Origin: JBJMLO01 sp045805265
Lineage (GTDB): Bacteria; Actinomycetota; UBA4738; JACQTL01
Assembly (NCBI GenBank): GCA_045805265.1
Contig: JBJMLO010000018.1
Span: forward strand, 1-64,000
Length of the DNA: 64,000 bases
Direction: 5' to 3'
Below are positions 16,841 through 25,760 of the stretch, in pieces. The stretch's first letter is position 1. Each line of letters opens with the position of its first letter. The notes beneath the pieces were generated by a model that saw only the letters and a list, made by a program, of their open reading frames with translations, searched no databases and was not told the origin of the DNA. Made by a program: the position numbers and the translations under genes.

Positions 16841-18070
16841 GTGGATTTCGAGCTGAGCGCCAATGCACGTGATCACCTGGAGCGGCTGCAGGAGTTCATG
16901 GGCTCGCATGTCTACCCGGCCGAGGCGGTGTATGCGGCGCAGCGGCGCGAGCTGACCGCGGCCGGCCGGTCCCACGAGCTGCCGCCGGTCGTCGAGGACC
17001 TCAAGAAGGAGGCTCGGTCCCGGGGACTGTGGAACCTGTTCCTGCCGGAGAGCGACGACCCGCCGCACGGGCTCTCGGTCCTCGACTACGCGCCGCTGGC
17101 GGAGCTGATGGGGCGGAGCCCGGAGATCGCGCCCGAGGCCACGAACTGCGCCGCGCCCGACACCGGGAACATGGAGGTCCTGCACCAGTTCGGGTCCGAC
17201 GAGCAGAAGGATCGATGGCTGCGGCCGCTGCTGGCCGGCGAGATCCGTTCCTGCTTCGGGATGACCGAGCCCGACGTGGCCAGCTCCGACGCCACGAACA
17301 TCCGGACGCGGATCGAGCGCGACGGCGACGAATTCGTGATCAACGGCAGGAAGTGGTGGATCACCGGCGTGGCGGATCCCCGGTGCCGGGTGATGATCCT
17401 CATGGGCAAGACGAACCCCGAGGCCAACGTCTACGAGCAGCAGTCGATGGTGCTGGTACCCATGGACACGTCCGGGGTCGAGGTCCTCCGGTCGCTGCCG
17501 GTATTCGGCTACGAGGACCAGCACGGGCACTGCGAGATCACGCTGACCGGCGTGCGCGTCCCGGTCGAGAACCTCATCGGCGTCGAGGGCAGCGGGTTCC
17601 TCGTCGCGCAGGCCCGGCTGGGGCCCGGGCGCATCCACCACTGCATGCGCGCGATCGGCATGGCGGAGCGCGCCCTGGAGGCCATGTGCCGGCGCGCCGT
17701 CTCGCGCGTGGCCTTCGGCAAGGAGCTGTCGCGGCAGGGCGTGATCCAGGAATGGATCGCCGAGTCGCGGATGGCCATCGAGCAGGCCCGGCTGCTGACG
17801 CTGAAGGCGGCGTGGCTGATCGACCGCCACGGCGCCGGGGCTCGGGCGGCCCGGAGCGAGGTCGCCGCGATCAAGGTCGTCGCCCCCCGGGTGGCCCTCC
17901 AGGTCATCGACCGGGCGATCCAGGTGCACGGCGGCGCCGGCGTCAGCGACGACACGCCGCTGGCGGCCGCGTACGCGTTCATGCGGACGCTACGACTGGC
18001 CGACGGCCCCGACGAGGTGCACGTCCGGTCGGTGGCGCGCACGGAGCTGGCGCCCTACTTGGGGAAGTGA
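16841..18070 (+). CDS. Acyl-CoA dehydrogenase, ACAD10/11-like
   Basis: 409 residues from a GTG eight bases after GAGGAGG. FAD-dependent acyl-CoA dehydrogenase: N-terminal helical domain, middle sheet domain with CFGMTEPDVASSDATNI and INGRKWWITG, C-terminal helices with LGPGRIHHCMR and IQVHGGAGVSDDTPLA. The sequence resembles the dehydrogenase half of human ACAD11 much more than short- or medium-chain enzymes, for example in the APDTGNMEVL and LRLADGPDEVH stretches. Animal ACAD10/11 carry an APH-like kinase domain and are reported to act on 4-hydroxy acyl chains; a separate kinase of that type lies 3.6 kb downstream. The substrate is inferred. Confidence 0.9.
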   Translation: MDFELSANARDHLERLQEFMGSHVYPAEAVYAAQRRELTAAGRSHELPPVVEDLKKEARSRGLWNLFLPESDDPPHGLSVLDYAPLAELMGRSPEIAPEATNCAAPDTGNMEVLHQFGSDEQKDRWLRPLLAGEIRSCFGMTEPDVASSDATNIRTRIERDGDEFVINGRKWWITGVADPRCRVMILMGKTNPEANVYEQQSMVLVPMDTSGVEVLRSLPVFGYEDQHGHCEITLTGVRVPVENLIGVEGSGFLVAQARLGPGRIHHCMRAIGMAERALEAMCRRAVSRVAFGKELSRQGVIQEWIAESRMAIEQARLLTLKAAWLIDRHGAGARAARSEVAAIKVVAPRVALQVIDRAIQVHGGAGVSDDTPLAAAYAFMRTLRLADGPDEVHVRSVARTELAPYLGK

Positions 18071-18136
18071 GGCCGGGGCGGTCCCGTCTGGCGGCCGGCG
18101 ACTCCCCGGGGAACCTGCCCGGAGCGTCGTGTACCC

Positions 18137-21100
18137 CTATCGGGTCGAGCTCGCCGGACCGAGGATCGCCGCGACGGGTTCGGCCGCGAGCAGGGTCTCG
18201 GCGTGCTTCGGGGTCAGCGAGGCGGCGAACGCCCGCACGGTGTCGGCGGCCGCGGCCCGAGCCTCTGCCGCTCCGGCCTCGTCGCCGGCCGCGGCCAGGG
18301 CATCGGCCAGCCCCGACCAGGCTCGCCACAGGGTCGGGGGGTGGCGCAGCAGCTTGGCACCGTGGAGCGCGGTGCGGGACTCGGCCACGGCCCGCCCGGG
18401 CTCCCCCCGCAGCGCCCCGGCCAGGACCAGGCGGGCGGCCACCTCGTACTTCACCCGCCCGACCCCGCGGGCCTGGCGGATGGCCTCCTCGGCCGCCTCG
18501 GCGGCGTCCTGCATCCGGCCCGCGGCGAGGGCGATCTCCGCCCGCGCCTCGGCCAGCCGCCCGGTCATCAGCCACTGGTGCCAGCCCTTCGTGCCCTGCG
18601 TCGCCTCCCACAGGTCGGGCCACCTGGCCTCGGCGCGAGCGACCTCGCCCTCCATCAGGTCGGCGAAGAGATGGTCGATCCCCCCCTGGATCCTGGCGAT
18701 CGTGAAGCCGGCGCGCATCCCCAGCTCGGCCCCCTCGTCGTTGCGCCGGCGGGCCTCATCCAGCAGGTAGCAGTCGCGGTACGCCGCGCTCGACATGTTC
18801 AGGGCCCGGGCCGTCCACCGGGGGGCCAGCTCCAGCTCGCGTCCCCTGGCGATGAGCTGCTCGAACTCCTGCATGGCCTCCTCGTGACGACCCAGTCCCA
18901 CGAGCGTCAGTCCGAGGATCGCGCCGGTCCGGAGCACCGACTCGACGCTGCGGATCTCCTCCCCGAGGGCAACGCCCTCCCGGCCGATCCGCTCCGCGGC
19001 CTCGTACGACCCCGTCCAGTAATGATCCAGGGCGACCTGGTCCAGGTGAATCGCATACAGGATGCGGTGCGTGCCGCGTACCCATGCGTCGAGGGCCTTG
19101 GCGCTGAGGGCGAAGGCATCCTCCATCCGGCCCACCATGCTGGCGGACTCGCTCCGCAGGGCCAGCGCGGGGCCGAGCAGGTCTTCCTCACCCAGCACGC
19201 CGGCCGCCTCGTATGCCTCGTCGGACACCCGACGGGACGCCTCCGCGTCCATGCCCCAGAACGCCGCCCGGCCCCGGGCCAGGAGCCCCCGCACCCGCTC
19301 CCGGCCTTCCAGCTCCGGCAGCAGCTCGTCGAGGGCGGGGATCGCGGCCGTCAGGTCGCCGAGGTCGACGAGGCTCTCCGCCCTTCGCAGCGCGATCGTT
19401 CGGCGGAGCCGGTCGTCGCCGACCAGGTCCAGGGCCTGCTCGAGCAGCTTGATCGCCTCGCCCTTGGCCCACCCCCGGCCCGCGTGGTCGGCGGCCTTGA
19501 CGAAGTACTCGACCGCCTTCGTGGCGTCGCCGGCCTCGCGCCAGTGATAGGCCAGGATGGCGGCCGCCTCCTCGACCCGCTCCCCGCTGGCCCGCTCGAT
19601 GAAGCCCGCCACCGCCGCATGGCGTTCGCGGCGGGCGGCCCTCGGAAGCGTGGCGTAGGCCACCTCGCGGACCAGCATGTGGGTGAACATGTACTGGCGG
19701 TCGCCCTGCACCTGGCTGACGGAGTCGCGATGGATGAAGTCACGCCCCTCGAGTTGATCGAGCACGTCGTCGAGGTCGGCATCGCCATCGCGCATGGCGA
19801 GGACGGCCCCGCGCCAGAAGACCTTCCCGACCACCGAGGCGTCCATCAGGGCCGCCCTGAGACCGGCGGGCAGGCCGTCCAGACGGGCTGCGATCGTCGA
19901 CTTGACGTTGGTGGGCAGCTCGACGACCGCCTCGGTGACCCGCTCGGACAGAGCGGCTGCGAGCTCCTCGATGAACAGCGGATTCCCCTCCGCCCGCTCG
20001 ACGACCTGTCCCTCCACGTCGGGGACGTTCGCGAGGGCGGGCAGGAGCCGGGAGGCCAGGGCCCGGGCGTGCACGGGCTCAAGTGGATGGAGCTCGATCG
20101 AGGTGTGAGCGGTGAGGCCGGCTCCCCAGGCCGGCCTGGTGTCGAGGAGGTCCGGCCGGGCCAGGGCCAGGAACAGCACCGGCGCGTCGCGGCTCCGAGA
20201 GGCCAGCGATTCCAGCAGGTCGAGCTGGCTGGGATCCGACCAGTGGATGTCCTCGAACACCAGGAGCAACGGCCGGACGTTGGCGAGCTCCTCCACGAAC
20301 CGCCGGGCCGAGAAGAACAGCGGCAACCGGTCGGCCACCGACTCCTCGCCGCTCAGGCCGGTGAGGAGCGCGATGTGATCGGCCACCTCCGTCGCCTCGC
20401 CGTCGGGACCGAACAGCGTCCCGATCGACGCGTCGAGCTTGGCCCGGGCGTCCCCGGGGGAGTCCGTCTCGAAGATGCCGGCCACGGCCTTGACCAGCTG
20501 GGCGAAGGCCCGGTACCCGGAGCTCTCCCCGTACGGGAGCGAACGCCCCCGGACCACCCGGCCGCCGCTCGCCTCCACCAGGGCGGCGAACTCGCGGGTC
20601 AGGCGGGACTTCCCGATCCCCGGCGGGCCGACCACGGTGATCAGGTGGGGGCGCCGCTCGGTGCACACGCGCTCCCACATCGTCCGGGTGAGGTCGAGCT
20701 CGCGATCCCGCCCCACCATGGGAGCCCCCGAGAAGGCGCGCTCGGCCGGAGCCGTCAGCGCGCGGACGGCCTCCCAGGCCACGAGGGCCTGGCGCTTGCC
20801 CTTCGCCGATATCGGGTCGAGCGGGCGGTACTCGATGACCGTCCTGGTCGCCCGGTACGTCTCCTCCCCCACCACCAGGCTCCCCGGCGGAGCGCCGGTC
20901 TGCAGCCGAGATGCGGTGTTCACCACGTCGCCGTGGGCGAGGCCCTGTGCCGTGTCGGGACGGGACCGGGCGTCGACGATGGCCTCCCCGGTGTTCACCG
21001 CCGCCCGCACGGCGAGGTCGAGCCCCGGCTCCTGACGGTTGAGGTCCTGGATCGCGTCCAGGACCTCGAGGCCGGCTCGGACCGCGCGCTCGGCGTCGTC

Positions 21101-21400
21101 CCCGTGCGCCACGGGGGCCCCGAACACGGCCATCACCGCGTCGCCGATGAACTTCTCGACGACGCCACCGAAGGACTCGATCTCGGCCTTGACCCGGGAA
21201 TGGTAGGGGCGGAGCGTGGCGCGGACGTCCTCGGGATCGGCCTGGTCCGAGCGCGCGGTGAAGTCCACCAGGTCGACGAACAGGACCGAGACGACCTTCC
21301 GCTCCTCGAGGGCGGGGGCCGCCGGGGCGAGCGGTGCTCCGCAGGCCTGGCAGAACCGGGCCCCGTCGGAGTTCTGCTCCCCACAGCTCGGACAGAGCAC
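18137..21400 (-). CDS. Class III nucleotide cyclase / AAA ATPase / TPR protein
   Basis: 1087 residues from a GTG that fits a leaderless start. Zinc ribbon with Cys3, Cys6, Cys17 and Cys20; class III cyclase domain (about 35-215) with metal Asp in LFVDLVDFT and FIGDAVMAVFG, Lys in VEKFIGD, Asp and the Asn/Arg pair in GDVVNTASRLQ, all as in active adenylyl cyclases. Then an AAA/STAND-type ATPase (Walker A VGPPGIGKS near 256, Walker B LLLVFEDIHWSD near 378), then about 480 residues of TPR-like helices. This architecture is common in soil actinobacteria as a soluble regulator of unknown input. Likely product cAMP. It lies between the ACAD and APH-like genes on the opposite strand. Confidence 0.88.
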   Translation of the reverse strand: MLCPSCGEQNSDGARFCQACGAPLAPAAPALEERKVVSVLFVDLVDFTARSDQADPEDVRATLRPYHSRVKAEIESFGGVVEKFIGDAVMAVFGAPVAHGDDAERAVRAGLEVLDAIQDLNRQEPGLDLAVRAAVNTGEAIVDARSRPDTAQGLAHGDVVNTASRLQTGAPPGSLVVGEETYRATRTVIEYRPLDPISAKGKRQALVAWEAVRALTAPAERAFSGAPMVGRDRELDLTRTMWERVCTERRPHLITVVGPPGIGKSRLTREFAALVEASGGRVVRGRSLPYGESSGYRAFAQLVKAVAGIFETDSPGDARAKLDASIGTLFGPDGEATEVADHIALLTGLSGEESVADRLPLFFSARRFVEELANVRPLLLVFEDIHWSDPSQLDLLESLASRSRDAPVLFLALARPDLLDTRPAWGAGLTAHTSIELHPLEPVHARALASRLLPALANVPDVEGQVVERAEGNPLFIEELAAALSERVTEAVVELPTNVKSTIAARLDGLPAGLRAALMDASVVGKVFWRGAVLAMRDGDADLDDVLDQLEGRDFIHRDSVSQVQGDRQYMFTHMLVREVAYATLPRAARRERHAAVAGFIERASGERVEEAAAILAYHWREAGDATKAVEYFVKAADHAGRGWAKGEAIKLLEQALDLVGDDRLRRTIALRRAESLVDLGDLTAAIPALDELLPELEGRERVRGLLARGRAAFWGMDAEASRRVSDEAYEAAGVLGEEDLLGPALALRSESASMVGRMEDAFALSAKALDAWVRGTHRILYAIHLDQVALDHYWTGSYEAAERIGREGVALGEEIRSVESVLRTGAILGLTLVGLGRHEEAMQEFEQLIARGRELELAPRWTARALNMSSAAYRDCYLLDEARRRNDEGAELGMRAGFTIARIQGGIDHLFADLMEGEVARAEARWPDLWEATQGTKGWHQWLMTGRLAEARAEIALAAGRMQDAAEAAEEAIRQARGVGRVKYEVAARLVLAGALRGEPGRAVAESRTALHGAKLLRHPPTLWRAWSGLADALAAAGDEAGAAEARAAAADTVRAFAASLTPKHAETLLAAEPVAAILGPASSTR

Positions 21401-21406
21401 GAGCGA

Positions 21407-21412
21407 AGTGTA
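21407..21412 (-). promoter_or_regulatory. Leaderless-type -10 for the cyclase/AAA gene
   Basis: On the minus strand TACACT is followed by six bases and the GTG start. No ribosome site is present, consistent with a leaderless transcript, and it fixes the start 22 codons inside the longest ORF. Confidence 0.5.
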
Positions 21413-21517
21413 CGGCCGGCCGCTTCCGCGGGGAACGGTCCCGCGCCGGTCGACCCGCGCGGCCACCGCCGCCGACGATACGCTTCACCGGCGCCGCCGC
21501 CGAAGAGAGGGGCCGTC

Positions 21518-21673
21518 ATGTCGATTCGGAACGTCTCGCCGCGCATCGCGCAGTTCGGCGGCAGCCGCCGCCGCGACTCCGCCTCCCGGCCCGGCGCTTC
21601 CGCGACCGAGCGCGTCGACCGGATGCAGCTCGACCTCGCGCCGGACGGGCTTCGGCTCTTCCCTGGGCGATGA
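21518..21673 (+). CDS. Possible 51-residue Arg-rich protein coupled to the APH-like gene
   Basis: ATG preceded by GAGAGGGG; the stop overlaps the next start (ATGA). The product is short, basic and of low complexity (MSIRNVSPRIAQFGGSRRR...), with no recognisable domain. It could be a leader peptide that couples translation to the kinase, or simply an open frame in GC-rich DNA. It lies about 110 bases downstream of the divergent cyclase promoter. Confidence 0.35.
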   Translation: MSIRNVSPRIAQFGGSRRRDSASRPGASATERVDRMQLDLAPDGLRLFPGR

Positions 21674-22770
21674 GCGAGCCGGACCCCCGATCCGCCGGTG
21701 AGCCCCTCGTCGACCCCGAGCGGTTCTCCGCTTGGGCGTCGTCGCGGCTGCCGGGCGATGGGGTCATCGGGATCGAGCGCCTCCGGGAGGGCCATTCCAA
21801 CCTGACGTTCGTCGTGCGCCGCCACGACTTCGAGTGGATCCTGCGCCGGCCGCCGAGGGGCCCCCTGCTGCCGACCGCGCACGACGTGCTCCGCGAGTTC
21901 CGGGTGCTGGACCTGCTGGCGCGCACGGGGTCGCCGGCCCGGGTGCCGCGGGTCGTGGCGGCCTGCGAGGACCCCTCGGTCATCGGGGTTCCGTTCTATC
22001 TGATGGAGCGGGTGGGGGGCGAGGTCATCCGGGACCGCCTGCCGCCGTGGTTGGCCGATGACTCGCTCGACGGCGAGCGGCGCCGGGCGCTGGCGTTCGA
22101 CCTCGTGGACGCGCTGGCGGAGCTGCACGCCACCGACGCGAAGGCGTTCGTCGAGGCGGGCATCGGCAAGCCGTCCGGCTACCTGGCCCGGCAGGTCCGC
22201 CGGTGGCGGGGCCAGCGCGAGGGCATCCAGTCGGCGGCCGCGGAGCGCGGGGCGACCGCCCGCGACCTCCCCGACTACGACGCCGTCCGCGACTGGCTGG
22301 AGGCGAACCTTCCCGAGGAGACCGGGGAAGCGACCATCGTCCACGGCGACTACAAGCTGGACAACGTCCTGGTCCTCCCCCGGCCGCGCGAGGTGATGCC
22401 GCAGGTGAACGCCATCCTCGACTGGGAGATGGCGACGGTGGGCGACCCCCTCGCCGACCTCGGCTACCTCCTGTCGTTCTGGGTCGAGGCCGGCGACGAC
22501 CCGTGGCGGGCGGCCCTGTCGGGCGGGGTGTACAGCGCGGCCGGGATGCCGACCCGCGACGAGGTGGTCGAGTGGTACGGCGAGCGAACCGGCCGCTCGA
22601 TGCGCGACGTCCGGTTCTACGTGACGCTCGCGGTGTGGAAGCTGGCGATCCTGCTGGAGGCCTCGTACAACCGGTACCTGGCGGGAACGACCGACGACCC
22701 CTTCTTCGAGCTCCTCGACGTCGGCGTCCCCGCGCTCCTGGAGTACGCCCGATCGGTCTGCAGAGCCTGA
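21670..22770 (+). CDS. APH-like phosphotransferase (ACAD10/11 kinase-domain type)
   Basis: 366 residues. Aminoglycoside-phosphotransferase fold: nucleotide-binding N-lobe (REGHSNLTFVV, WILRRPPRG), catalytic loop VHGDYKLDNVL (Asp and Asn conserved) and metal loop ILDWEMATVGDPLADLGYLL. The WEMATVGDPLADLG wording is typical of the subfamily fused to acyl-CoA dehydrogenase in ACAD10/11 rather than of antibiotic-resistance enzymes. Its likely substrate is therefore a hydroxyacyl chain rather than an aminoglycoside, inferred from family and from the ACAD11-like gene nearby. It ends at a strong hairpin. Confidence 0.87.
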   Translation: MSEPDPRSAGEPLVDPERFSAWASSRLPGDGVIGIERLREGHSNLTFVVRRHDFEWILRRPPRGPLLPTAHDVLREFRVLDLLARTGSPARVPRVVAACEDPSVIGVPFYLMERVGGEVIRDRLPPWLADDSLDGERRRALAFDLVDALAELHATDAKAFVEAGIGKPSGYLARQVRRWRGQREGIQSAAAERGATARDLPDYDAVRDWLEANLPEETGEATIVHGDYKLDNVLVLPRPREVMPQVNAILDWEMATVGDPLADLGYLLSFWVEAGDDPWRAALSGGVYSAAGMPTRDEVVEWYGERTGRSMRDVRFYVTLAVWKLAILLEASYNRYLAGTTDDPFFELLDVGVPALLEYARSVCRA

Positions 22771-22788
22771 GACCCGCGGCAGCGGGTC
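22771..22788 (+). terminator. Hairpin immediately after the APH-like gene
   Basis: GACCCGC and GCGGGTC form a perfect seven-base stem around GGCA directly after the TGA stop, with flanking AGCC/GGCT able to extend the helix. No T-run is present. It would also lie in the path of transcripts from the convergent BNR gene. Confidence 0.55.
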
Positions 22789-22920
22789 GGGCTCAGCTCC
22801 TCGCCGGCCGGCTTCGGGCGTGGCCGATCAGGAATCGGCCCGCACCCGCGGCTACGGGGAGCGGTTCGAGCGCCTGTTCCTCATGCTGGCGTAGCGGGAA
22901 AGGCGGTCCCGGGCCGCGCG

Positions 22921-25194
22921 CTACGCCGACAGCGCGAGCGACCACACTCCCCTTCCGAACGTGCCGGCGAACAGCGAGTGGCTCTTCGCGTTGTAGCGGA
23001 GGTCGTTGACGGGTGCCAGCGGGAGCCCCGAGCCGACCCTGGACCACGCGGCCGTTCCGGCCTTGGCCACGAAGACGCCGAGGTCCGTGGCCACATACGT
23101 CGACCCGTTCACCAGGACGAGGTCGTTCACCGGCGCCTGAGGGAGGTTCCCGCTGAGGTCCTGCCAGGTCGACCCGCCGTCGGTCGATCGCAGCACGTAC
23201 GGCGCATGGACCCCGCCGTGGTAGCCGGAGAACGTGACGTAGACGTCGTTGGGATCGGTCGGCTGGACCTCGATGTGGGTGACCCATTGCTTCGGGAGGG
23301 CCGACGAGTCGATCTCGGTCCAGGTCGCACCGTCGTAGCGGTACAGGAAGCCGTTGTCGGTGCCGGCGTAGATCGTGCCCGGGCCGGCTCGGTCGAGGCC
23401 GACGGCCTGGACGGTCCCGTAGTGGTTCGCGTACAGCGGGTTGATCTCCCGACCCCCGTCGCCCTTCCCCAGATCGGGGCTGATCGCGGTCCAGGTCACG
23501 CCGCGGTCCGTCGAGCGGTTCAGGATGTCGCCCGCGAAGTACACGACGTTGCCGTTCTCCGGCTGGATCTCGATCGGCGCCAGCCACCCGTACCGATCGG
23601 ACTGGGCGTTCTGGTCGAACTCGTCCATGGTGTCCCCGCCGTCGTCGGACCGCGAGCACGAGCCGTACTGGGAGCAGGCGAACACGTTCTGCTGGTCGGT
23701 GGGGTTGATCCGGTTCTCCACCCCGTCGCCGCCGTTGTACGCGTTCCAGTAGGCACCGCCCCACGTGCGGAGCGACCCGTTGTCCTGGACGCCGCCGTTG
23801 ATGCGCGAGGCGTCCTGCTCGCTGACGTCGATCGTGAAGAACTGGTTCCACGGCTCGACCGTCGCGTGCAGCCAGGTGCCGTCGGCGCCGTTCTGGTCCG
23901 ACCGGTAGACGCCGCCGTCGGTCGCGTCCCAGACCCTGCCCGGCACGCGCGGGTCCCAGGCGATCGCGTGGTGGTCGGCGTGCTGGTCCAGCTGCGGAAG
24001 GAAGCTCACCCCGCCGTCGGTGGACTCCGCCAGGTAGAGCCCGACGATGTAGATGTGGTTCGAGTCGTGGGGGTCGACGTAGACCCGGCCGAACCACCAG
24101 CCGTAGACGCTCTGCGAGGCCCCCAGGGTCGCCGAGCCGGGCATGCTCACCCAGTGGGCGCCGCCGTCCACGGAGCCGAAGAATCCCTCGAACGAGCCGA
24201 CCTGGTTGTTCGCGTAGACCGCGTAGGCCTTCTGGGGGTCCTGCGGATCGAAGGTCACGCCGATCCGTCCGATGTCCTCGTTGGGCGCCGGAAGCCCTTC
24301 CGTCAGGCCCAGCCGGGCGAACGTCTTCCCGCCGTCGGTGGACCGCCAGATCCCGGACCCCACCCCCGTGTAGTACCGGACGTCCGGGTACCGGATGTGG
24401 TCCCACATGGCCACCAGGACCACGTTGGGGGCCTTGGGGTCGATCGCGACGTCCACCGCGCCCGTCGTGTCGTTCGGCGGTGCCAGGGCGAGCGTCCACG
24501 TGGTCCCGCCGTCGTTCGTCACGTACAGCCCTCGCTGGCCGCCCGGGTTGTACAGGTCGCCGGACGCCGCGGCGAACACGTGCTGGGGGTTCGTCGGGTC
24601 GACCGCGATCCGCCCGAACGCGCTGGCGTCGTGCAGCCCGGTGTTCGCCCAGCTCTTGCCGCCGTCGGTGGACCGGTACACGCCGTCGCCGCCGTAGGTC
24701 ACGCTGCCGCCGCCGGGGTTCGCCTCGCCCGTTCCCGCCCACAGCGTGCCGTTCGAGCCCTGGGTCAGCGCGCCGATGGCCTGCGGGAAGCTCTTCGGCC
24801 AGACGGATGAGTAGGTCATCCCGGCGTCGGTGCTCTTCCAGATCCCGCCCGACGCGCTCGCCGCCCACAGCGTGTCGCGGTGGGAGACGTCGGCCACGAG
24901 ATCGGTGACCCGGGCACCGATGTTCACCGGGCCCAGGAACTTCCAGCTCCCGCCCACGGTTGCCGTCCGTTTGGCCTGAGCCCCGATGGCGGCCCGGCCC
25001 TCGGCATCGGGGACGCTGCCGGCCCCGGCATGACGGAAGAGGTAGAAGTCCTCCGGCCCGCCGGCCGCCTCGGCACGTTCGACGCCCGGTTGTCCCTGCG
25101 CCCGGGGGGCGCCCGCCGGCCGGGTGCAGGCGGCCGCGATCGGAGCCGTCACCAACGCGACGGCGAGCATCGCTCTCGGGATGCGCATCGACAT
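22921..25194 (-). CDS. BNR/sortilin-type beta-propeller lipoprotein
   Basis: 757 residues from an ATG preceded by GGAGGGG; a longer ORF upstream lacks a ribosome site. Signal sequence ends in a lipobox IAAAC (Cys23). The body carries about ten Asp-box motifs of the type STDGGxTW (for example YRSTDGGKSW, VTNDGGTTW, LRSTDGGSTW), arranged as in two-propeller VPS10/sortilin-like and exo-xyloglucanase-like proteins, with recurrent DPxxPxxVYV phrases. Asp-box propellers bind or cleave carbohydrates, or act as surface binding proteins; I see no definite catalytic residues. Located outside the membrane. Neighbours give no clear pathway. Confidence 0.88.
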   Translation of the reverse strand: MSMRIPRAMLAVALVTAPIAAACTRPAGAPRAQGQPGVERAEAAGGPEDFYLFRHAGAGSVPDAEGRAAIGAQAKRTATVGGSWKFLGPVNIGARVTDLVADVSHRDTLWAASASGGIWKSTDAGMTYSSVWPKSFPQAIGALTQGSNGTLWAGTGEANPGGGSVTYGGDGVYRSTDGGKSWANTGLHDASAFGRIAVDPTNPQHVFAAASGDLYNPGGQRGLYVTNDGGTTWTLALAPPNDTTGAVDVAIDPKAPNVVLVAMWDHIRYPDVRYYTGVGSGIWRSTDGGKTFARLGLTEGLPAPNEDIGRIGVTFDPQDPQKAYAVYANNQVGSFEGFFGSVDGGAHWVSMPGSATLGASQSVYGWWFGRVYVDPHDSNHIYIVGLYLAESTDGGVSFLPQLDQHADHHAIAWDPRVPGRVWDATDGGVYRSDQNGADGTWLHATVEPWNQFFTIDVSEQDASRINGGVQDNGSLRTWGGAYWNAYNGGDGVENRINPTDQQNVFACSQYGSCSRSDDGGDTMDEFDQNAQSDRYGWLAPIEIQPENGNVVYFAGDILNRSTDRGVTWTAISPDLGKGDGGREINPLYANHYGTVQAVGLDRAGPGTIYAGTDNGFLYRYDGATWTEIDSSALPKQWVTHIEVQPTDPNDVYVTFSGYHGGVHAPYVLRSTDGGSTWQDLSGNLPQAPVNDLVLVNGSTYVATDLGVFVAKAGTAAWSRVGSGLPLAPVNDLRYNAKSHSLFAGTFGRGVWSLALSA

Positions 25195-25335
25195 TCGTCC
25201 CCTCCAGTGGGCGCGGGTCAACAGAGCAACCGAGAGCATTTCCCCCGCCGGGCCTCCCAAACCCGACACCGGGGGTATTCCCGTCCCTCGCCTGGAGCTC
25301 GGGAGCCGCTCAGGCCGAGTTCGTCTCCCTGAGGT

Positions 25336-25728
25336 TCAGGACAGCAGCCGGTCCCACGACTCGGAATCCTCCGGGAGGAACCACCGCTCGTGCTGCCTGC
25401 CGTCGCGATAGTGGAAGACGCTGATGACGTCGACGCCCACGGAGCGCCCGGCCTTGACGGCGCTCATGCGGCTGAGCGCGACCACGTGCTCGTCGTTCCC
25501 GAGCACGTCGTACTCCTCGAGGACGAACGTTCCGTCGGTGGCCTTACGGAGGCGGTCGAACCACTCGAACAGCGCGTCCCTGCCTCGAACCTCGCCGGCG
25601 AGCGGGTTCCTCCCGGGAACGTGCCACACCACGTCCTCGTCGATGAGCCGGTCGAGCGCCTCGGTGTCCCCGGCCCGGAACGCGTCCGCCGTCCGGCGGT
25701 ACGCCGTGGCGTTGGGGTGCTCGTCCAT
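25336..25728 (-). CDS. SnoaL-like (NTF2 superfamily) protein
   Basis: 130 residues, ATG after a GAGGGC-type site. Typical cone-fold sequence: AYRRTADAFRAGDTEALDRLIDEDVVWHVPG, GRDALFEWF, VVALSRMSAV, and a C-terminal FHYRDGRQHERWF. Family members are small-molecule isomerases, cyclases or binding proteins; no active-site assignment is possible from the sequence alone. It lies 32 bases downstream of the unknown 269-residue gene on the same strand and may be co-transcribed with it. Confidence 0.82.
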   Translation of the reverse strand: MDEHPNATAYRRTADAFRAGDTEALDRLIDEDVVWHVPGRNPLAGEVRGRDALFEWFDRLRKATDGTFVLEEYDVLGNDEHVVALSRMSAVKAGRSVGVDVISVFHYRDGRQHERWFLPEDSESWDRLLS

Positions 25729-25760
25729 GCCCTCGGAGCCTCGCCGGTGCCTGATGCCGG

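Noticed and set aside
18203..21673. A 1156-codon plus-strand ORF across the cyclase gene
   Set aside because: It is the shadow of the minus-strand cyclase/AAA/TPR protein; its product is Gly/Arg/Pro-rich with no domain, while the minus strand has complete motifs.
21670..22770. Aminoglycoside resistance gene
   Set aside because: The fold is right, but the subfamily wording is that of ACAD10/11-type kinases and there is no resistance context.
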